Below are positions 39,361 through 47,047 of a DNA stretch of 54,533 nucleotides, piece after piece. The notes under the pieces are model-generated. The model was not told the DNA's origin, ran no database searches, and saw nothing but the letters and a program-made list of their open reading frames with translations. Numbering within the stretch: position 1 is the first letter of the stretch; every line of letters starts with the position of its first letter. The DNA is from a virus: the IMG/VR virus record IMGVR_UViG_3300044648_000041, positions 1 to 54,533 of that record; one strand, written 5' to 3'. Both the position numbers and the translations under genes were made by a program.

Positions 39361-39389
39361 TTGCGTAGTTCGGTATCGTATGATACAGT
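39361..39389 (+). promoter_or_regulatory. Promoter with TATCGTATGATA operator
   Basis: TTGCGT (39361-39366), 17-nt spacer, TACAGT (39384-39389). The operator 39374-39385 overlaps the -10 exactly as at the other rightward promoters. It drives the genes from 39421 onward. Confidence 0.7.
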
Positions 39390-39420
39390 CTTAACCTGCT
39401 TCACTTACCGGACCATTACA

Positions 39421-39576
39421 ATGACTGAAGAACAGTTACGCTTATTGATAGCGTATATCGACGCCGCAGCGGAAGGCGCACAGAACCGGCTTCACTCTCA
39501 AGTACGGTTGGCGAACACGAAGGCAAGGCTTAAAGAAAAGTTGATCGAATCAATTCAAACCAAAAAGGAGCAGTAA
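39421..39576 (+). CDS. Small early protein, 51 aa
   Basis: The first gene after the operator-controlled promoter at 39361. It is a helical charged peptide (MTEEQLRLLIAYIDAAAEGA, then RLANTKARLKEKLIES). The longer upstream frame is not used because it crosses the promoter. No family is recognised. Confidence 0.65.
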   Translation: MTEEQLRLLIAYIDAAAEGAQNRLHSQVRLANTKARLKEKLIESIQTKKEQ

Positions 39577-39578
39577 AC

Positions 39579-39986
39579 ATGTCACTGGAACAACACATAG
39601 TAGACCTTACCGCAGCCGTAAAAGAGAACTCGGCGCTACTGCGGGAACTTAGCGTATTGCTGGACAAGAAAATCCAGCACGTCGGTAATGACTTGCCCAT
39701 AGGCGCGGCCACGGAAAAGGTGATTGAGACGGCGAAGAAGGCACCGGCGCCTTCCCCGGTAGAAATCGTCCCGACGCCCGACGTAACGAAGCCGGAACCC
39801 ACAACCTTCGAAAAGTCTATCGACTTCCAGGAAGATATCGTTAAGCCCTTCGGTAAGTTGTGCGTGGCTAAAGGTCGGGACGCTGGCGCCGCGATACTTG
39901 CAAAATGGGGCGTCGATAAGTTGTCGAAGATTCCCGCCGATAAATACGCCGAACTCGTGGCGGACATTATAAACGCGAGCGTGTAG
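39579..39986 (+). CDS. Hypothetical protein with coiled-coil N-terminus, 135 aa
   Basis: AAAAAGGAG precedes the ATG. The N-terminus is a heptad-like coiled coil (LTAAVKENSALLRELSVLLD), then a Pro-rich linker, then a small helical C-terminal domain (FGKLCVAKGRDAGAAILAKW, KIPADKYAELVADI). Proteins with this layout occur ahead of recombination/replication genes in related phages (recollection), possibly as accessory factors. The function is unknown. Confidence 0.7.
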   Translation: MSLEQHIVDLTAAVKENSALLRELSVLLDKKIQHVGNDLPIGAATEKVIETAKKAPAPSPVEIVPTPDVTKPEPTTFEKSIDFQEDIVKPFGKLCVAKGRDAGAAILAKWGVDKLSKIPADKYAELVADIINASV

Positions 39987-39988
39987 TC

Positions 39989-40177
39989 ATGAATATAATG
40001 AATTTCATAAATCTTAGGGGCGGGCAACGTAGCAAGTACGCGCCCCACGTCGGGATGAAGGAGATAGCCAAGCACCAACGGCGTGCGGAAACGGCAGTTG
40101 CTAAACGCGCACGTATTGACGCGCGGATTGACGCAATAATTGCGCGGTACCCGGAACGAGGGGTTGCCCATGTCTGA
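39989..40177 (+). CDS. Small basic protein, 62 aa
   Basis: A Lys/Arg/His-rich peptide (RGGQRSKYAPHVGMKEIAKH, AKRARIDARIDAIIARY) that starts two bases after the preceding stop and overlaps the DUF2800 start by 8 nt. It is probably nucleic-acid binding by charge. No family is recognised. Confidence 0.6.
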   Translation: MNIMNFINLRGGQRSKYAPHVGMKEIAKHQRRAETAVAKRARIDARIDAIIARYPERGVAHV

Positions 40178-41462
40178 ACACGCGAAACTGTCCCCTTCGG
40201 GGGCGGAAAAATGGATGAGTTGCCCCGGGTCCGCCGCACTGGAAGCCGGGGAACCGGACTCTTCCAACGATTACAGCGACGAGGGCACCGCGGCGCACTT
40301 TCTGGCGTCCGAATGCCTGGTTACGAATCTATGGGCGGACGGGTTCACCGGGCAGACCATAGGCATATGGGGCGGGCGTGCCGCGTGGTTGTACGGCGGC
40401 GAAACTCCTAATAACCAATTCACCGTAGACGACGACATGGCGAACCACGTAAACGTCTATGTTCACAAGGTACGCGAGTACGCCGACAATAAATCGCTAA
40501 TGGTCGAACAGCGTATGGGTATTGGGCACTTGACGGGAGAAAAGGACGCGTGCGGTACCGCGGACGCCGTTGTGATTGACACCGTTAACCGGGAAATAAT
40601 CGTTATCGACTTGAAGTACGGCATGCGGGAAGTGGACGGCGAGCGTAACAAGCAGTTAATGATTTACGCGCTCGCCGCCCTGGAAAAGTTCAGCATGTAT
40701 GAAGGGGAATTTGTACGCGTCCGGACCGTAATTATTCAACCCCGCATAGGCCATTTCCCCGAATGGTCATGTAGCGTTGATGAATTGATGGACTTCGGTA
40801 TCCAGGTACGGGCGGCGGCTATGGAGTGTCACAAAGCAGTAGAGTTCAGCCAGGGCGGGTTAACTGATATGCGGGGGTGGTTGGTCCCCGGCGCCCACTG
40901 CCAGAAGAACTACTGCAAGGCACGGGCGAAGTGCCCGGCGTTGCGGGATCAGATAGCCGAAACGGTGTTCGGTGATTTTGAGAACTTGGACCAGCCCATA
41001 GCACAAGCCCCGGTACCCGTGGAAGTGTTAACGAATGAAACACTAGCGCATTGCCTTAGTAAAGTTTCAATGATTGAAGACTGGTGTAAGGCGGTCCGTG
41101 CGAAGGTCGAAGCCGAACTGTTCGCCGGTCGCCCGGTCCCCGGGTACAAACTGGTCCAGGGTAAGAAGGGGAACCGCCAGTGGTCGGACAAGGAACAGGC
41201 GGAAGCCACCATGAAGGCGTTCAAACTGAAGGTCGAAGAAATGTACGACCTGAAGCTGATAAGCCCGACGACCGCCGAGAAGCTGGCCAAGTCCGGTACG
41301 ATTGGTCCCCGCCAGTGGCCGAAACTCAATACCCTGGTAACTCAGTCTGAAGGATCCCCGAGCGTGGCGCCGGAATCTGACAAGCGACCGGCGATTGATG
41401 TACGCCCGAACGCCGACGACTTCGAAGATGTTTCGGAACCTTCTTTTGCGGACATGCTCTAA
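40170..41462 (+). CDS. DUF2800 RecB-like nuclease, 430 aa
   Basis: ATG at 40170 (MSEHAKLSPSGAEKWMSCPG) after GAGGGG. The N-terminal pattern, a central KDACGTADAVVIDT and IIVIDLKYGMREVDG near residue 146 give the D...DxK-type core of the PD-(D/E)XK superfamily, with a following QLMIYALAAL motif. NYCKARAKCPAL may add cysteines for an Fe-S or zinc site as in Cas4/RecB-like nucleases. It is found in phages beside DUF2815 and a family A polymerase, as here, and probably processes DNA ends in recombination. Confidence 0.88.
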   Translation: MSEHAKLSPSGAEKWMSCPGSAALEAGEPDSSNDYSDEGTAAHFLASECLVTNLWADGFTGQTIGIWGGRAAWLYGGETPNNQFTVDDDMANHVNVYVHKVREYADNKSLMVEQRMGIGHLTGEKDACGTADAVVIDTVNREIIVIDLKYGMREVDGERNKQLMIYALAALEKFSMYEGEFVRVRTVIIQPRIGHFPEWSCSVDELMDFGIQVRAAAMECHKAVEFSQGGLTDMRGWLVPGAHCQKNYCKARAKCPALRDQIAETVFGDFENLDQPIAQAPVPVEVLTNETLAHCLSKVSMIEDWCKAVRAKVEAELFAGRPVPGYKLVQGKKGNRQWSDKEQAEATMKAFKLKVEEMYDLKLISPTTAEKLAKSGTIGPRQWPKLNTLVTQSEGSPSVAPESDKRPAIDVRPNADDFEDVSEPSFADML

Positions 41463-41468
41463 TAACAC

Positions 41469-41497
41469 TTGACGGTTACATTATCCGGTGATATAGT
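41469..41497 (+). promoter_or_regulatory. Promoter with TATCCGGTGATA operator
   Basis: TTGACG (41469-41474), 17-nt spacer, TATAGT (41492-41497). The operator 41482-41493 has the same 12 bases as at the early rightward promoter. It lies 63 nt before the SSB-like gene. Confidence 0.8.
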
Positions 41498-41559
41498 AAC
41501 ACCTGTTTCAGTAACAACTTTTAATACTTTATTCCGCTAACGTTATAGGAGCAACAAAC

Positions 41560-42126
41560 ATGGCAAAGGTAGTTTTACAAAACGTACGGTTGTCCTTTCC
41601 GGACCTGTTCGAACCCGTCCAGTACCAGGGCAAAGGCGCGTTCCGCTATAACGCTTCGTTCCTGGTCGAACCAGGTAGCGACAACGACAAGAAAATCCGC
41701 ACGGCTATCAAGGAAGCGGCGACCGAAGCCTACGGCGCGAAAGCCGCAATCCAGCTTAAAGGCATGGAAAACAACAGCAATAAATACTGCTACATGGACG
41801 GTAACTTGAAAGAGTACGACGGTTACGCCGACATGATGTGCCTATCCGCACACCGTAACCAGACTCAAGGCGCCCCCGCGGTAGTAGACCGTAACAAGGA
41901 TGTGAAACTTACCGCCGCCGACGGCAAGCCATACGCCGGGTGCTACGTGAACGCCAGCGTGGAGATTTACGCACAGAAGGGCGAGAACCCCGGTATCCGT
42001 GCCTCTCTCATTGCCGTTCAGTTCCGCGCCGACGGTGACGCGTTCGCCGGTGCCCGTGCTTCCGCCGACGACTTCGAAGACTTGAGCGAAGGGGCGGAAT
42101 CAGAAGAATTTTCCAGTATGGTTTAA
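41560..42126 (+). CDS. DUF2815 ssDNA-binding-like protein, 188 aa
   Basis: Starts MAKVVLQNVRLSFPDLFEPV; RYNASFLVEPGSDNDKKI and YVNASVEIYAQKGENPGIRA follow. This is the DUF2815 family, an OB-fold protein related in role to T7 gp2.5. The C-terminus is strongly acidic (ADDFEDLSEGAESEEFSSMV), the standard tail by which ssDNA-binding proteins recruit replication enzymes. Its own promoter and a terminator right after it point to high, separately regulated expression. Confidence 0.88.
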   Translation: MAKVVLQNVRLSFPDLFEPVQYQGKGAFRYNASFLVEPGSDNDKKIRTAIKEAATEAYGAKAAIQLKGMENNSNKYCYMDGNLKEYDGYADMMCLSAHRNQTQGAPAVVDRNKDVKLTAADGKPYAGCYVNASVEIYAQKGENPGIRASLIAVQFRADGDAFAGARASADDFEDLSEGAESEEFSSMV

Positions 42127-42156
42127 AAGTTTTGTCTGCCAAAGGCAAGTTGTAGT

Positions 42157-42180
42157 ACCCGCCCTTCGGGGCGGGCTTTT
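42157..42180 (+). terminator. Terminator after SSB-like gene
   Basis: CCCGCCC (42158-42164), TTCG tetraloop, GGGCGGG (42169-42175), then CTTTTC. It partly isolates the SSB-like gene from the polymerase gene. Confidence 0.85.
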
Positions 42181-42484
42181 CGGAAGGGGTTCCGGACGCG
42201 AAAGAAGCCCATACGTAGCAAGTAACGTCGAAGAATCCCTCCCGAAAAGACACACTCTTCAAGATTTCTAGCGGTTGGTCGGATTTCCTTAAATGTATTT
42301 TGCCGGATTTAACCCCCGGCCTGGTTGCCCCGAATCGTAAACCGGTACGTCCCGCGATAGATAGACTCAGCGAACCGGTACACGCAAACACCGCCGACCG
42401 TAATTTAATATCGGTGAAATTCAGGGAAGAGGTTGTGGACCCGGGGTATTGGCGTATCCCGGGTTCTTTAAAACGGAAAATATA
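42181..42484. other. 304-bp gap with no convincing gene
   Basis: Between the terminator and the polymerase start there is no ORF with a good ribosome site. A plus frame ending at 42485 and a minus frame crossing the region both lack recognisable features. I see no TATC-N3-TGATA operator or clear promoter, so how the polymerase gene is transcribed is unclear. Confidence 0.5.
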
Positions 42485-44599
42485 ATGCTCTGGTTTGATA
42501 CAGAAACTTTCAGCGAAACCCCCATCAAGCACGGTACCTACCGCTACGCCGCGGACTGCGAAGTAATGATAGCGACATGGGCGGTAGACGACGGACCGGT
42601 ACACCATTGGGACGCCACCACCGGCGAACCCATGCCCGTAGAGCTAAAGTATGAGCTTGAAAATCCTGAGCAATTAATTACGGCGCACAATTCCATGTTC
42701 GACCGAAATGTGGTCAAATACGCACTCGGTATCGACGTGTCAATAGACCGTTGGTGCGATACCATGGTGCAAGCACTAGCTCATTCGCTTCCAGGTTCCC
42801 TTGAGTCCTTGTGCGACATCTTCCGTGTAGGCGACGACGCAGCAAAGCACAAGGAAGGCAAACAGTTAATACAACTTTTCTGCAAGCCGCGCCCCAAAAA
42901 ATCAATCATCAAGAGAGCTACCCGTGTTACCCATCCCGCCGAATGGCAGCGATTTATTGAATATGCAAGGGCGGACATTGCCGCAATGCGTACTGTTGCG
43001 GGGAAAATTCCCAAATGGAACTACCGTGGAACGGAACTTTCCTTGTGGTGGCTCGACCAGCGAATTAATGACCGTGGTTTTCTCGTTGATACAGTACTGG
43101 CCAAGTCTGCACTTGACGCTGTGGACCGTGAACAAGTCAGTTTGCGAATACAATCCAGAGAGAAAACAAACGGCGCCGTAGAATCAACCACACAAAGGGA
43201 CGTGTTCTTGGAACACGTCTTACAGGAATACGGCATAGACTTGCCGGACCTGAAGAAAGCCACCCTCGAACGCCGGTTAGAGGATCCGAACCTACCGCAA
43301 GGGGTTAAGGAACTCATTCACATCCGGCTACAGGCTTCCGCCTCTTCCACAACGAAGTACAAAGCCCTGCTACGTGCCGTTAATGACGACGAAAGGTTAC
43401 GGGGTACCATTCAGTTCTGTGGCGCCGGACGGACCGGCAGAGCCGCGGGGCGCACCTTCCAGCCACAAAACCTACCCAGTCGCGGGCTACTCAAGCCGAA
43501 GGAAATAGAACAGGGTATCGACATGTTGAAAGCCGGGTGTGCGGATATGGTTTTCGACAACGTAATGAAGCTGACGACCTCCACCATTCGCGGGTGCATT
43601 ATCGCGCCGCCCGGTAAGAAACTGGTAATAGCGGACTTGTCAAACATCGAGGGGCGCGGGCTTGCGTTTTTGGCCGAAGAAGAATGGAAGTTGCAAGCGT
43701 TCCGGGACTTCGATACCTTCAAGCTAGACGAGTTCGGAATGAAGATTCCCGACGGCAAGGGAGACTTTCTACGGGTAGGCCACGACCTGTACAAGCTGGC
43801 GTACGCTAAAGCCTTCCGCATCGCACCGGAAGAGGCTACAGGCGACCGGCGGCAGATAGGTAAGGTAATGGAACTCATGCTAGGGTACGGCGGCGGCGTA
43901 GGCGCGTTTATAACGGGTGCCGCTACCTACGGGTTCGACATTGAAGAAATGGCGGCGAACGCGTGGCCGCACCTACCAGGTAACGAAGTCCACGAAGCTG
44001 AAGGCTTCCTGGAATGGATACGCAAGCAGAAGAAAGGTACCTTTGGACTTAGCGATAGAGCGTTTGTGGTGTGCGATGTGTTTAAACGCCTGTGGCGAGC
44101 CGCACACCCCCGCACGGCGTCTCTGTGGGGCGACCTGGAAGCCGCGGTACGGCAAGCCATAGGCAAGCCGGGCAACACGATTGAATGCCGCAAACTGCGC
44201 GTACGCCGTGACGGTACCTGGTTGCGCATCGTCCTACCATCCGGTCGGGCACTGTGCTACCCCACACCCAAGGTCAACGCCGACGGCGAAATAAGCTACA
44301 TGGGTCCAAATATGTATTCCCGCAAGTGGGAACGCATCAAGACGTACGGCGGGAAGCTGGCGGAAAACGTTACACAAGCGTTCTCCCGTGACGTAATGTA
44401 TTACAAGATGCCAGATATAGAACGTTCCGGTTACGAAATATTGTTAAGCGTACACGACGAGTTAATTACCGAAACACTAGACACCACTACATGGACAAGT
44501 GACGGACTCTCTAGTATAATGTCCGCGAATCCTGAATGGGCACAAGGTTTACCACTCGCTGCGGCGGGATTTGAAACGACGCGTTACCGCAAAGGGTAG
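42485..44599 (+). CDS. Family A DNA polymerase with 3'-5' exonuclease domain, 704 aa
   Basis: ATG at 42485 (MLWFDTETFSETPIKHGTY) puts the exonuclease motif I DTE at the N-terminus. NSMFDRNVV near 67 and YARADIAAM near 160 give motifs II and III. Polymerase motif A is VIADLSNIEGRGLAFLA near 382, motif B RQIGKVMELMLGYGGG near 457, motif C SVHDELI near 655. The length fits the short phage form without a 5'-3' nuclease. It replicates the phage genome with the primase-helicase encoded on the other strand. Confidence 0.93.
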   Translation: MLWFDTETFSETPIKHGTYRYAADCEVMIATWAVDDGPVHHWDATTGEPMPVELKYELENPEQLITAHNSMFDRNVVKYALGIDVSIDRWCDTMVQALAHSLPGSLESLCDIFRVGDDAAKHKEGKQLIQLFCKPRPKKSIIKRATRVTHPAEWQRFIEYARADIAAMRTVAGKIPKWNYRGTELSLWWLDQRINDRGFLVDTVLAKSALDAVDREQVSLRIQSREKTNGAVESTTQRDVFLEHVLQEYGIDLPDLKKATLERRLEDPNLPQGVKELIHIRLQASASSTTKYKALLRAVNDDERLRGTIQFCGAGRTGRAAGRTFQPQNLPSRGLLKPKEIEQGIDMLKAGCADMVFDNVMKLTTSTIRGCIIAPPGKKLVIADLSNIEGRGLAFLAEEEWKLQAFRDFDTFKLDEFGMKIPDGKGDFLRVGHDLYKLAYAKAFRIAPEEATGDRRQIGKVMELMLGYGGGVGAFITGAATYGFDIEEMAANAWPHLPGNEVHEAEGFLEWIRKQKKGTFGLSDRAFVVCDVFKRLWRAAHPRTASLWGDLEAAVRQAIGKPGNTIECRKLRVRRDGTWLRIVLPSGRALCYPTPKVNADGEISYMGPNMYSRKWERIKTYGGKLAENVTQAFSRDVMYYKMPDIERSGYEILLSVHDELITETLDTTTWTSDGLSSIMSANPEWAQGLPLAAAGFETTRYRKG

Positions 44600-44623
44600 C
44601 GCCAAACAAAGGGAGAAAGGCAA

Positions 44624-45169
44624 GTGAGAATCATAGGATTAACAGGACGCGCGGGCGTCGGTAAGGATACTGTAGCGGACCATTTGGTAACACGTTACGG
44701 TTACGTAAAGTACTCTTTTGCTAAACCGTTAAAGGACATGCTTAAGGTACTAGGTGTAGACTGCGATAACCGGGATACCAAAGAACTTCCCCACCCCACC
44801 TTCGGGGTTTCCCCTCGTGTCATGGCACAAACACTCGGCACCGAATGGATGCGCAATTGTGTAGCCGAAGACGGGTGGCTGCTGCTTGCCAAGGCGTATG
44901 TACGGGTGGTGACAGATAGCGTAATGAACGAAGCCGACATTAAGGAAATACAGGGCGTAGTGTTTTCCGACGTTCGTTTCATGAACGAAGCAGAATATGT
45001 ACGCGCTCACGGTACGCTTATACACGTATGGCGACCGGACGCTAACGCGGTTACACCGCACGAGTCCGAAAAAGGTATCCCGTTCAAGGACTGCGACCGC
45101 GCGCTAATGAACGACAAGACAGTGGAAGTAATCTTCCGCCGCCTGAACGACATTATGGCGGACCTGTAG
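44624..45169 (+). CDS. Deoxynucleoside monophosphate kinase, 181 aa
   Basis: GTG start at 44624 after AGGGAGAAAGG. P-loop GLTGRAGVGKDTVADHL at the N-terminus, then KYSFAKPLKDMLKVLG and a late DVRFMNEAEYVR, the layout of phage dNMP kinases. It phosphorylates dNMPs to feed nucleotide synthesis. It lies just after the polymerase gene, with 24 nt between. Confidence 0.88.
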   Translation: MRIIGLTGRAGVGKDTVADHLVTRYGYVKYSFAKPLKDMLKVLGVDCDNRDTKELPHPTFGVSPRVMAQTLGTEWMRNCVAEDGWLLLAKAYVRVVTDSVMNEADIKEIQGVVFSDVRFMNEAEYVRAHGTLIHVWRPDANAVTPHESEKGIPFKDCDRALMNDKTVEVIFRRLNDIMADL

Positions 45170-45171
45170 CC

Positions 45172-45345
45172 ATGGACCACGCCCGTGTACTTTTATCGCA
45201 AGCCGCCGAACGACTGGCCAGGCATTCGAATAACTTAACCGACCGCGTATTGGGGGACATGATTTACAAACACCTGTACGCCACCAGTGAACCAGGAAGC
45301 CCGGTTCCATTCATCCCAATGAAGCAAGCCGAGAAGGAAGACTAA
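45172..45345 (+). CDS. Small hypothetical protein, 57 aa
   Basis: ATG two bases after the kinase stop, ending at the next ATG. Predicted helical (VLLSQAAERLARHSNNLTDR, VLGDMIYKHLYATSE) with a Pro-rich, charged end. No family is recognised; tight packing suggests it is translated. Confidence 0.6.
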   Translation: MDHARVLLSQAAERLARHSNNLTDRVLGDMIYKHLYATSEPGSPVPFIPMKQAEKED

Positions 45346-45870
45346 ATGCGAAACGTAATGGTGGACCTGGAAACGCTAGGGGTTGAGAGTAGTAAGCCGG
45401 TAATTCTATCAATAGGCGCCGTGGAGTTCGACGAGCAAACGGGCGAACTGGGACGGGAATTCTACAGAGTAATCGACGTTGCCAGTTGTCAGGCTCTAGG
45501 TATGGACGTGGAAGGCGACACTATCCACTGGTGGATGGGGCAGGACGATAAAGCTAAAGAAGTGTTTAGCGCACTCAGACAACCGGTACACCACGTATTA
45601 GGCGCTTTCTACCTCTGGTACCCTAAGATTTCCCCTACCCCTTTATGGTGCAACGGCGCCGCCGAAGACTCTGTGTGGCTTCGTAATGCGTACCAGTTAT
45701 GCGGAACCGGCACCCCCTGGAACTTCCGCGATGTACGCTGCTTCAGAACGCTGCGCGACTTGAACCCGCGTGTGTCAGTCGAGTATGAAGGAACGGCACA
45801 CAATGCACTTGACGACGCGCGCAACCAGGCGCGGCACGCGCTAGCGATTCTCAGACAACGGGCGGCATGA
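45346..45870 (+). CDS. DEDDh 3'-5' exonuclease/exoribonuclease, 174 aa
   Basis: VMVDLETLGVESSKPVILSI carries Exo I (DxE), NGAAEDSVWLRNAY Exo II with Asp, and HNALDDARNQ Exo III with the H...D pair. It resembles the phage 3'-5' exoribonuclease family (Rv2179c-like/T4 DexA-like). It trims single-stranded ends of DNA or RNA; which substrate is used cannot be told from sequence. ATG follows GAGAAGGAAG. Confidence 0.88.
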   Translation: MRNVMVDLETLGVESSKPVILSIGAVEFDEQTGELGREFYRVIDVASCQALGMDVEGDTIHWWMGQDDKAKEVFSALRQPVHHVLGAFYLWYPKISPTPLWCNGAAEDSVWLRNAYQLCGTGTPWNFRDVRCFRTLRDLNPRVSVEYEGTAHNALDDARNQARHALAILRQRAA

Positions 45871-45977
45871 TGGACGACCCGATAACCCGCGGCTTGCTGA
45901 ATATGATCTGCTTCCTTCTGCTTGCGGATTACGTCGTGTGGGTTTTTAACGGCGGTTCGTTTTGGGGTGCGATGTGA
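45867..45977 (+). CDS. Tiny membrane protein, 36 aa
   Basis: Overlaps the exonuclease stop (ATGA). One hydrophobic segment (LLNMICFLLLADYVVWVF). First of a run of tiny membrane proteins in this operon. The function is unknown. Confidence 0.55.
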   Translation: MMDDPITRGLLNMICFLLLADYVVWVFNGGSFWGAM

Positions 45978-46117
45978 TACATATTTTCACCGGGATGTGG
46001 GTAGGCGCAATGATTATGGGCTTTTCGCAAGTGGGCGCCGGATGGGATTCCTACGCAATAATCGGCGTTACCGCCTTGTTCTTCTACCTTATGGGGCATG
46101 CCGATGGGTCAAAGTAA
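45974..46117 (+). CDS. Tiny membrane protein, 47 aa
   Basis: GTG start at 45974 overlapping the preceding stop. Two hydrophobic segments (FTGMWVGAMIMGFSQVGA and SYAIIGVTALFFYLMGHA). It could be a small integral membrane protein. It is unrecognised. Confidence 0.55.
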   Translation: MIHIFTGMWVGAMIMGFSQVGAGWDSYAIIGVTALFFYLMGHADGSK

Positions 46118-46331
46118 ACGCGGTTCAGTTATCGAAACGATTACGGGTACTGCAATCGGTTACAGTGTAGCGGTACTGTCACAAGTTATACTTTTCCCGT
46201 TCTTTGACGTTAACGTTTCACTAGAACAGAATCTGGTTATCGCTTTATGGTTTACGGTTATATCCCTGATACGGGGATACTGGGTAAGAAGGCTTTTTAA
46301 CTTAATGCACGTGAGAGGGGTACTGAAATGA
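46104..46331 (+). CDS. DUF7220-like membrane protein, 75 aa
   Basis: MGQSKRGSVIETITGTAIGY, then AVLSQVILFPFF and ALWFTVISLIRGYWVRRLFN: a small two-helix membrane protein family common in proteobacterial phages (DUF7220, by recollection). ATG at 46104 is chosen; 46098 is an in-frame alternative. The role is unknown. Confidence 0.8.
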   Translation: MGQSKRGSVIETITGTAIGYSVAVLSQVILFPFFDVNVSLEQNLVIALWFTVISLIRGYWVRRLFNLMHVRGVLK

Positions 46332-46411
46332 TTTGTTTATTTTTCCACCTTATAGCCCTTTGCATAGGCGGCTTAGTAGGTTGGAGATTAGCTGTATGGA
46401 CAACCAAATGA
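46328..46411 (+). CDS. Tiny membrane peptide, 27 aa
   Basis: ATGA-coupled to the preceding gene. Almost entirely one transmembrane segment (MICLFFHLIALCIGGLVGWR). It is short, so the call rests on coupling. Confidence 0.45.
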   Translation: MICLFFHLIALCIGGLVGWRLAVWTTK

Positions 46412-46569
46412 ACACACCATACAACGAAGGTCAACGCGCAGCAAAGAACGGGCGACCGGTAGACGACAACCCGTACACCGACGAACAGCGGGCGAGCCGG
46501 TGGGAAGAAGGCTACTACTCGTACGAACCGAAGCAGAAGATTCGCAGGGGGAAACCAGAATGGAACTAG
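46396..46569 (+). CDS. Ribosome-modulation-factor-like protein, 57 aa
   Basis: The chain NEGQRAAKNGRPVDDNPYTD followed by RASRWEEGYYSYE follows the RMF/CrpP-like pattern (A-x-G, NPY, W-x-x-G). ATG at 46396 follows GGAG at 9 nt; ATG 46408 is a possible later start. RMF family proteins pair ribosomes into inactive dimers, while phage and plasmid relatives have other reported roles. Similarity is short, so function is uncertain. Confidence 0.65.
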   Translation: MDNQMNTPYNEGQRAAKNGRPVDDNPYTDEQRASRWEEGYYSYEPKQKIRRGKPEWN

Positions 46570-46841
46570 CCGTCCGTGAACGCGACGTGGAAGCGTACCT
46601 GGTGCGTAAGGTCACGGGACTGGGCGGCGAGATACGGAAGGCTGCATGGCTAGGTCGCCGCGGGTGTCCCGACCGTGTGGTGTTCCTGAATGGTACCTAC
46701 TGGGTGGAAGTCAAGGCACCCGGCGAGAAGCCACGCCCCGAACAGTTGCGCGAGCATGCCCGGATGTGGGCACAAGGCGTATGGGTTTACGTGCTTGATA
46801 GTTTCGAATCGGTGGACAACTTTATAGGAAGGTTCGCATGA
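46560..46841 (+). CDS. VRR-NUC nuclease, 93 aa
   Basis: ATG at 46560 (MELAVRERDVEAYLVRKV) after AGGGGG. GCPDRVVFLNGTYWVEVKAP holds the PD...E-x-K core of the VRR-NUC family, with PRPEQLREHARMW after it. It is a stand-alone nuclease module commonly encoded next to SNF2-type helicases in phages, here separated from one by a small zinc-ribbon gene. It probably acts as a structure-specific nuclease in recombination or replication. Confidence 0.9.
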   Translation: MELAVRERDVEAYLVRKVTGLGGEIRKAAWLGRRGCPDRVVFLNGTYWVEVKAPGEKPRPEQLREHARMWAQGVWVYVLDSFESVDNFIGRFA

Positions 46842-47047
46842 ATCCGCCACCCATGCCCAGTTTACTGGACCTTCTTACGCCGCTTCCCCCTAGACCGGAA
46901 AAAGTGACGCAAGTACGAAATTATCTATGTGCTGGTTGCAATCTAGAACCACGTAAGTTACTATCGACGGGAAAGCTAGATGCGTACTGTCCGCAGTGCC
47001 GTTACGAGAAGAACATACTGTACAGGAACAAGAACCGGAAAACATAA
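46838..47047 (+). CDS. Zinc-ribbon small protein, 69 aa
   Basis: YLCAGCNLEPRKL and AYCPQCRYEKNI provide two CxxC pairs. The N-terminus is Pro-rich and the tail basic (YRNKNRKT). ATGA overlap with the nuclease and one-base overlap with the helicase suggest a shared complex. Confidence 0.75.
   Translation: MNPPPMPSLLDLLTPLPPRPEKVTQVRNYLCAGCNLEPRKLLSTGKLDAYCPQCRYEKNILYRNKNRKT

Noticed and set aside
42300-42485. 61-codon plus ORF just before the polymerase
   Set aside because: Begins at TTG with no Shine-Dalgarno and has no recognisable features.
42008-42607. 199-codon minus-strand ORF over the gap before the polymerase
   Set aside because: Overlaps both neighbouring genes antisense, crosses a terminator hairpin and has no ribosome site.
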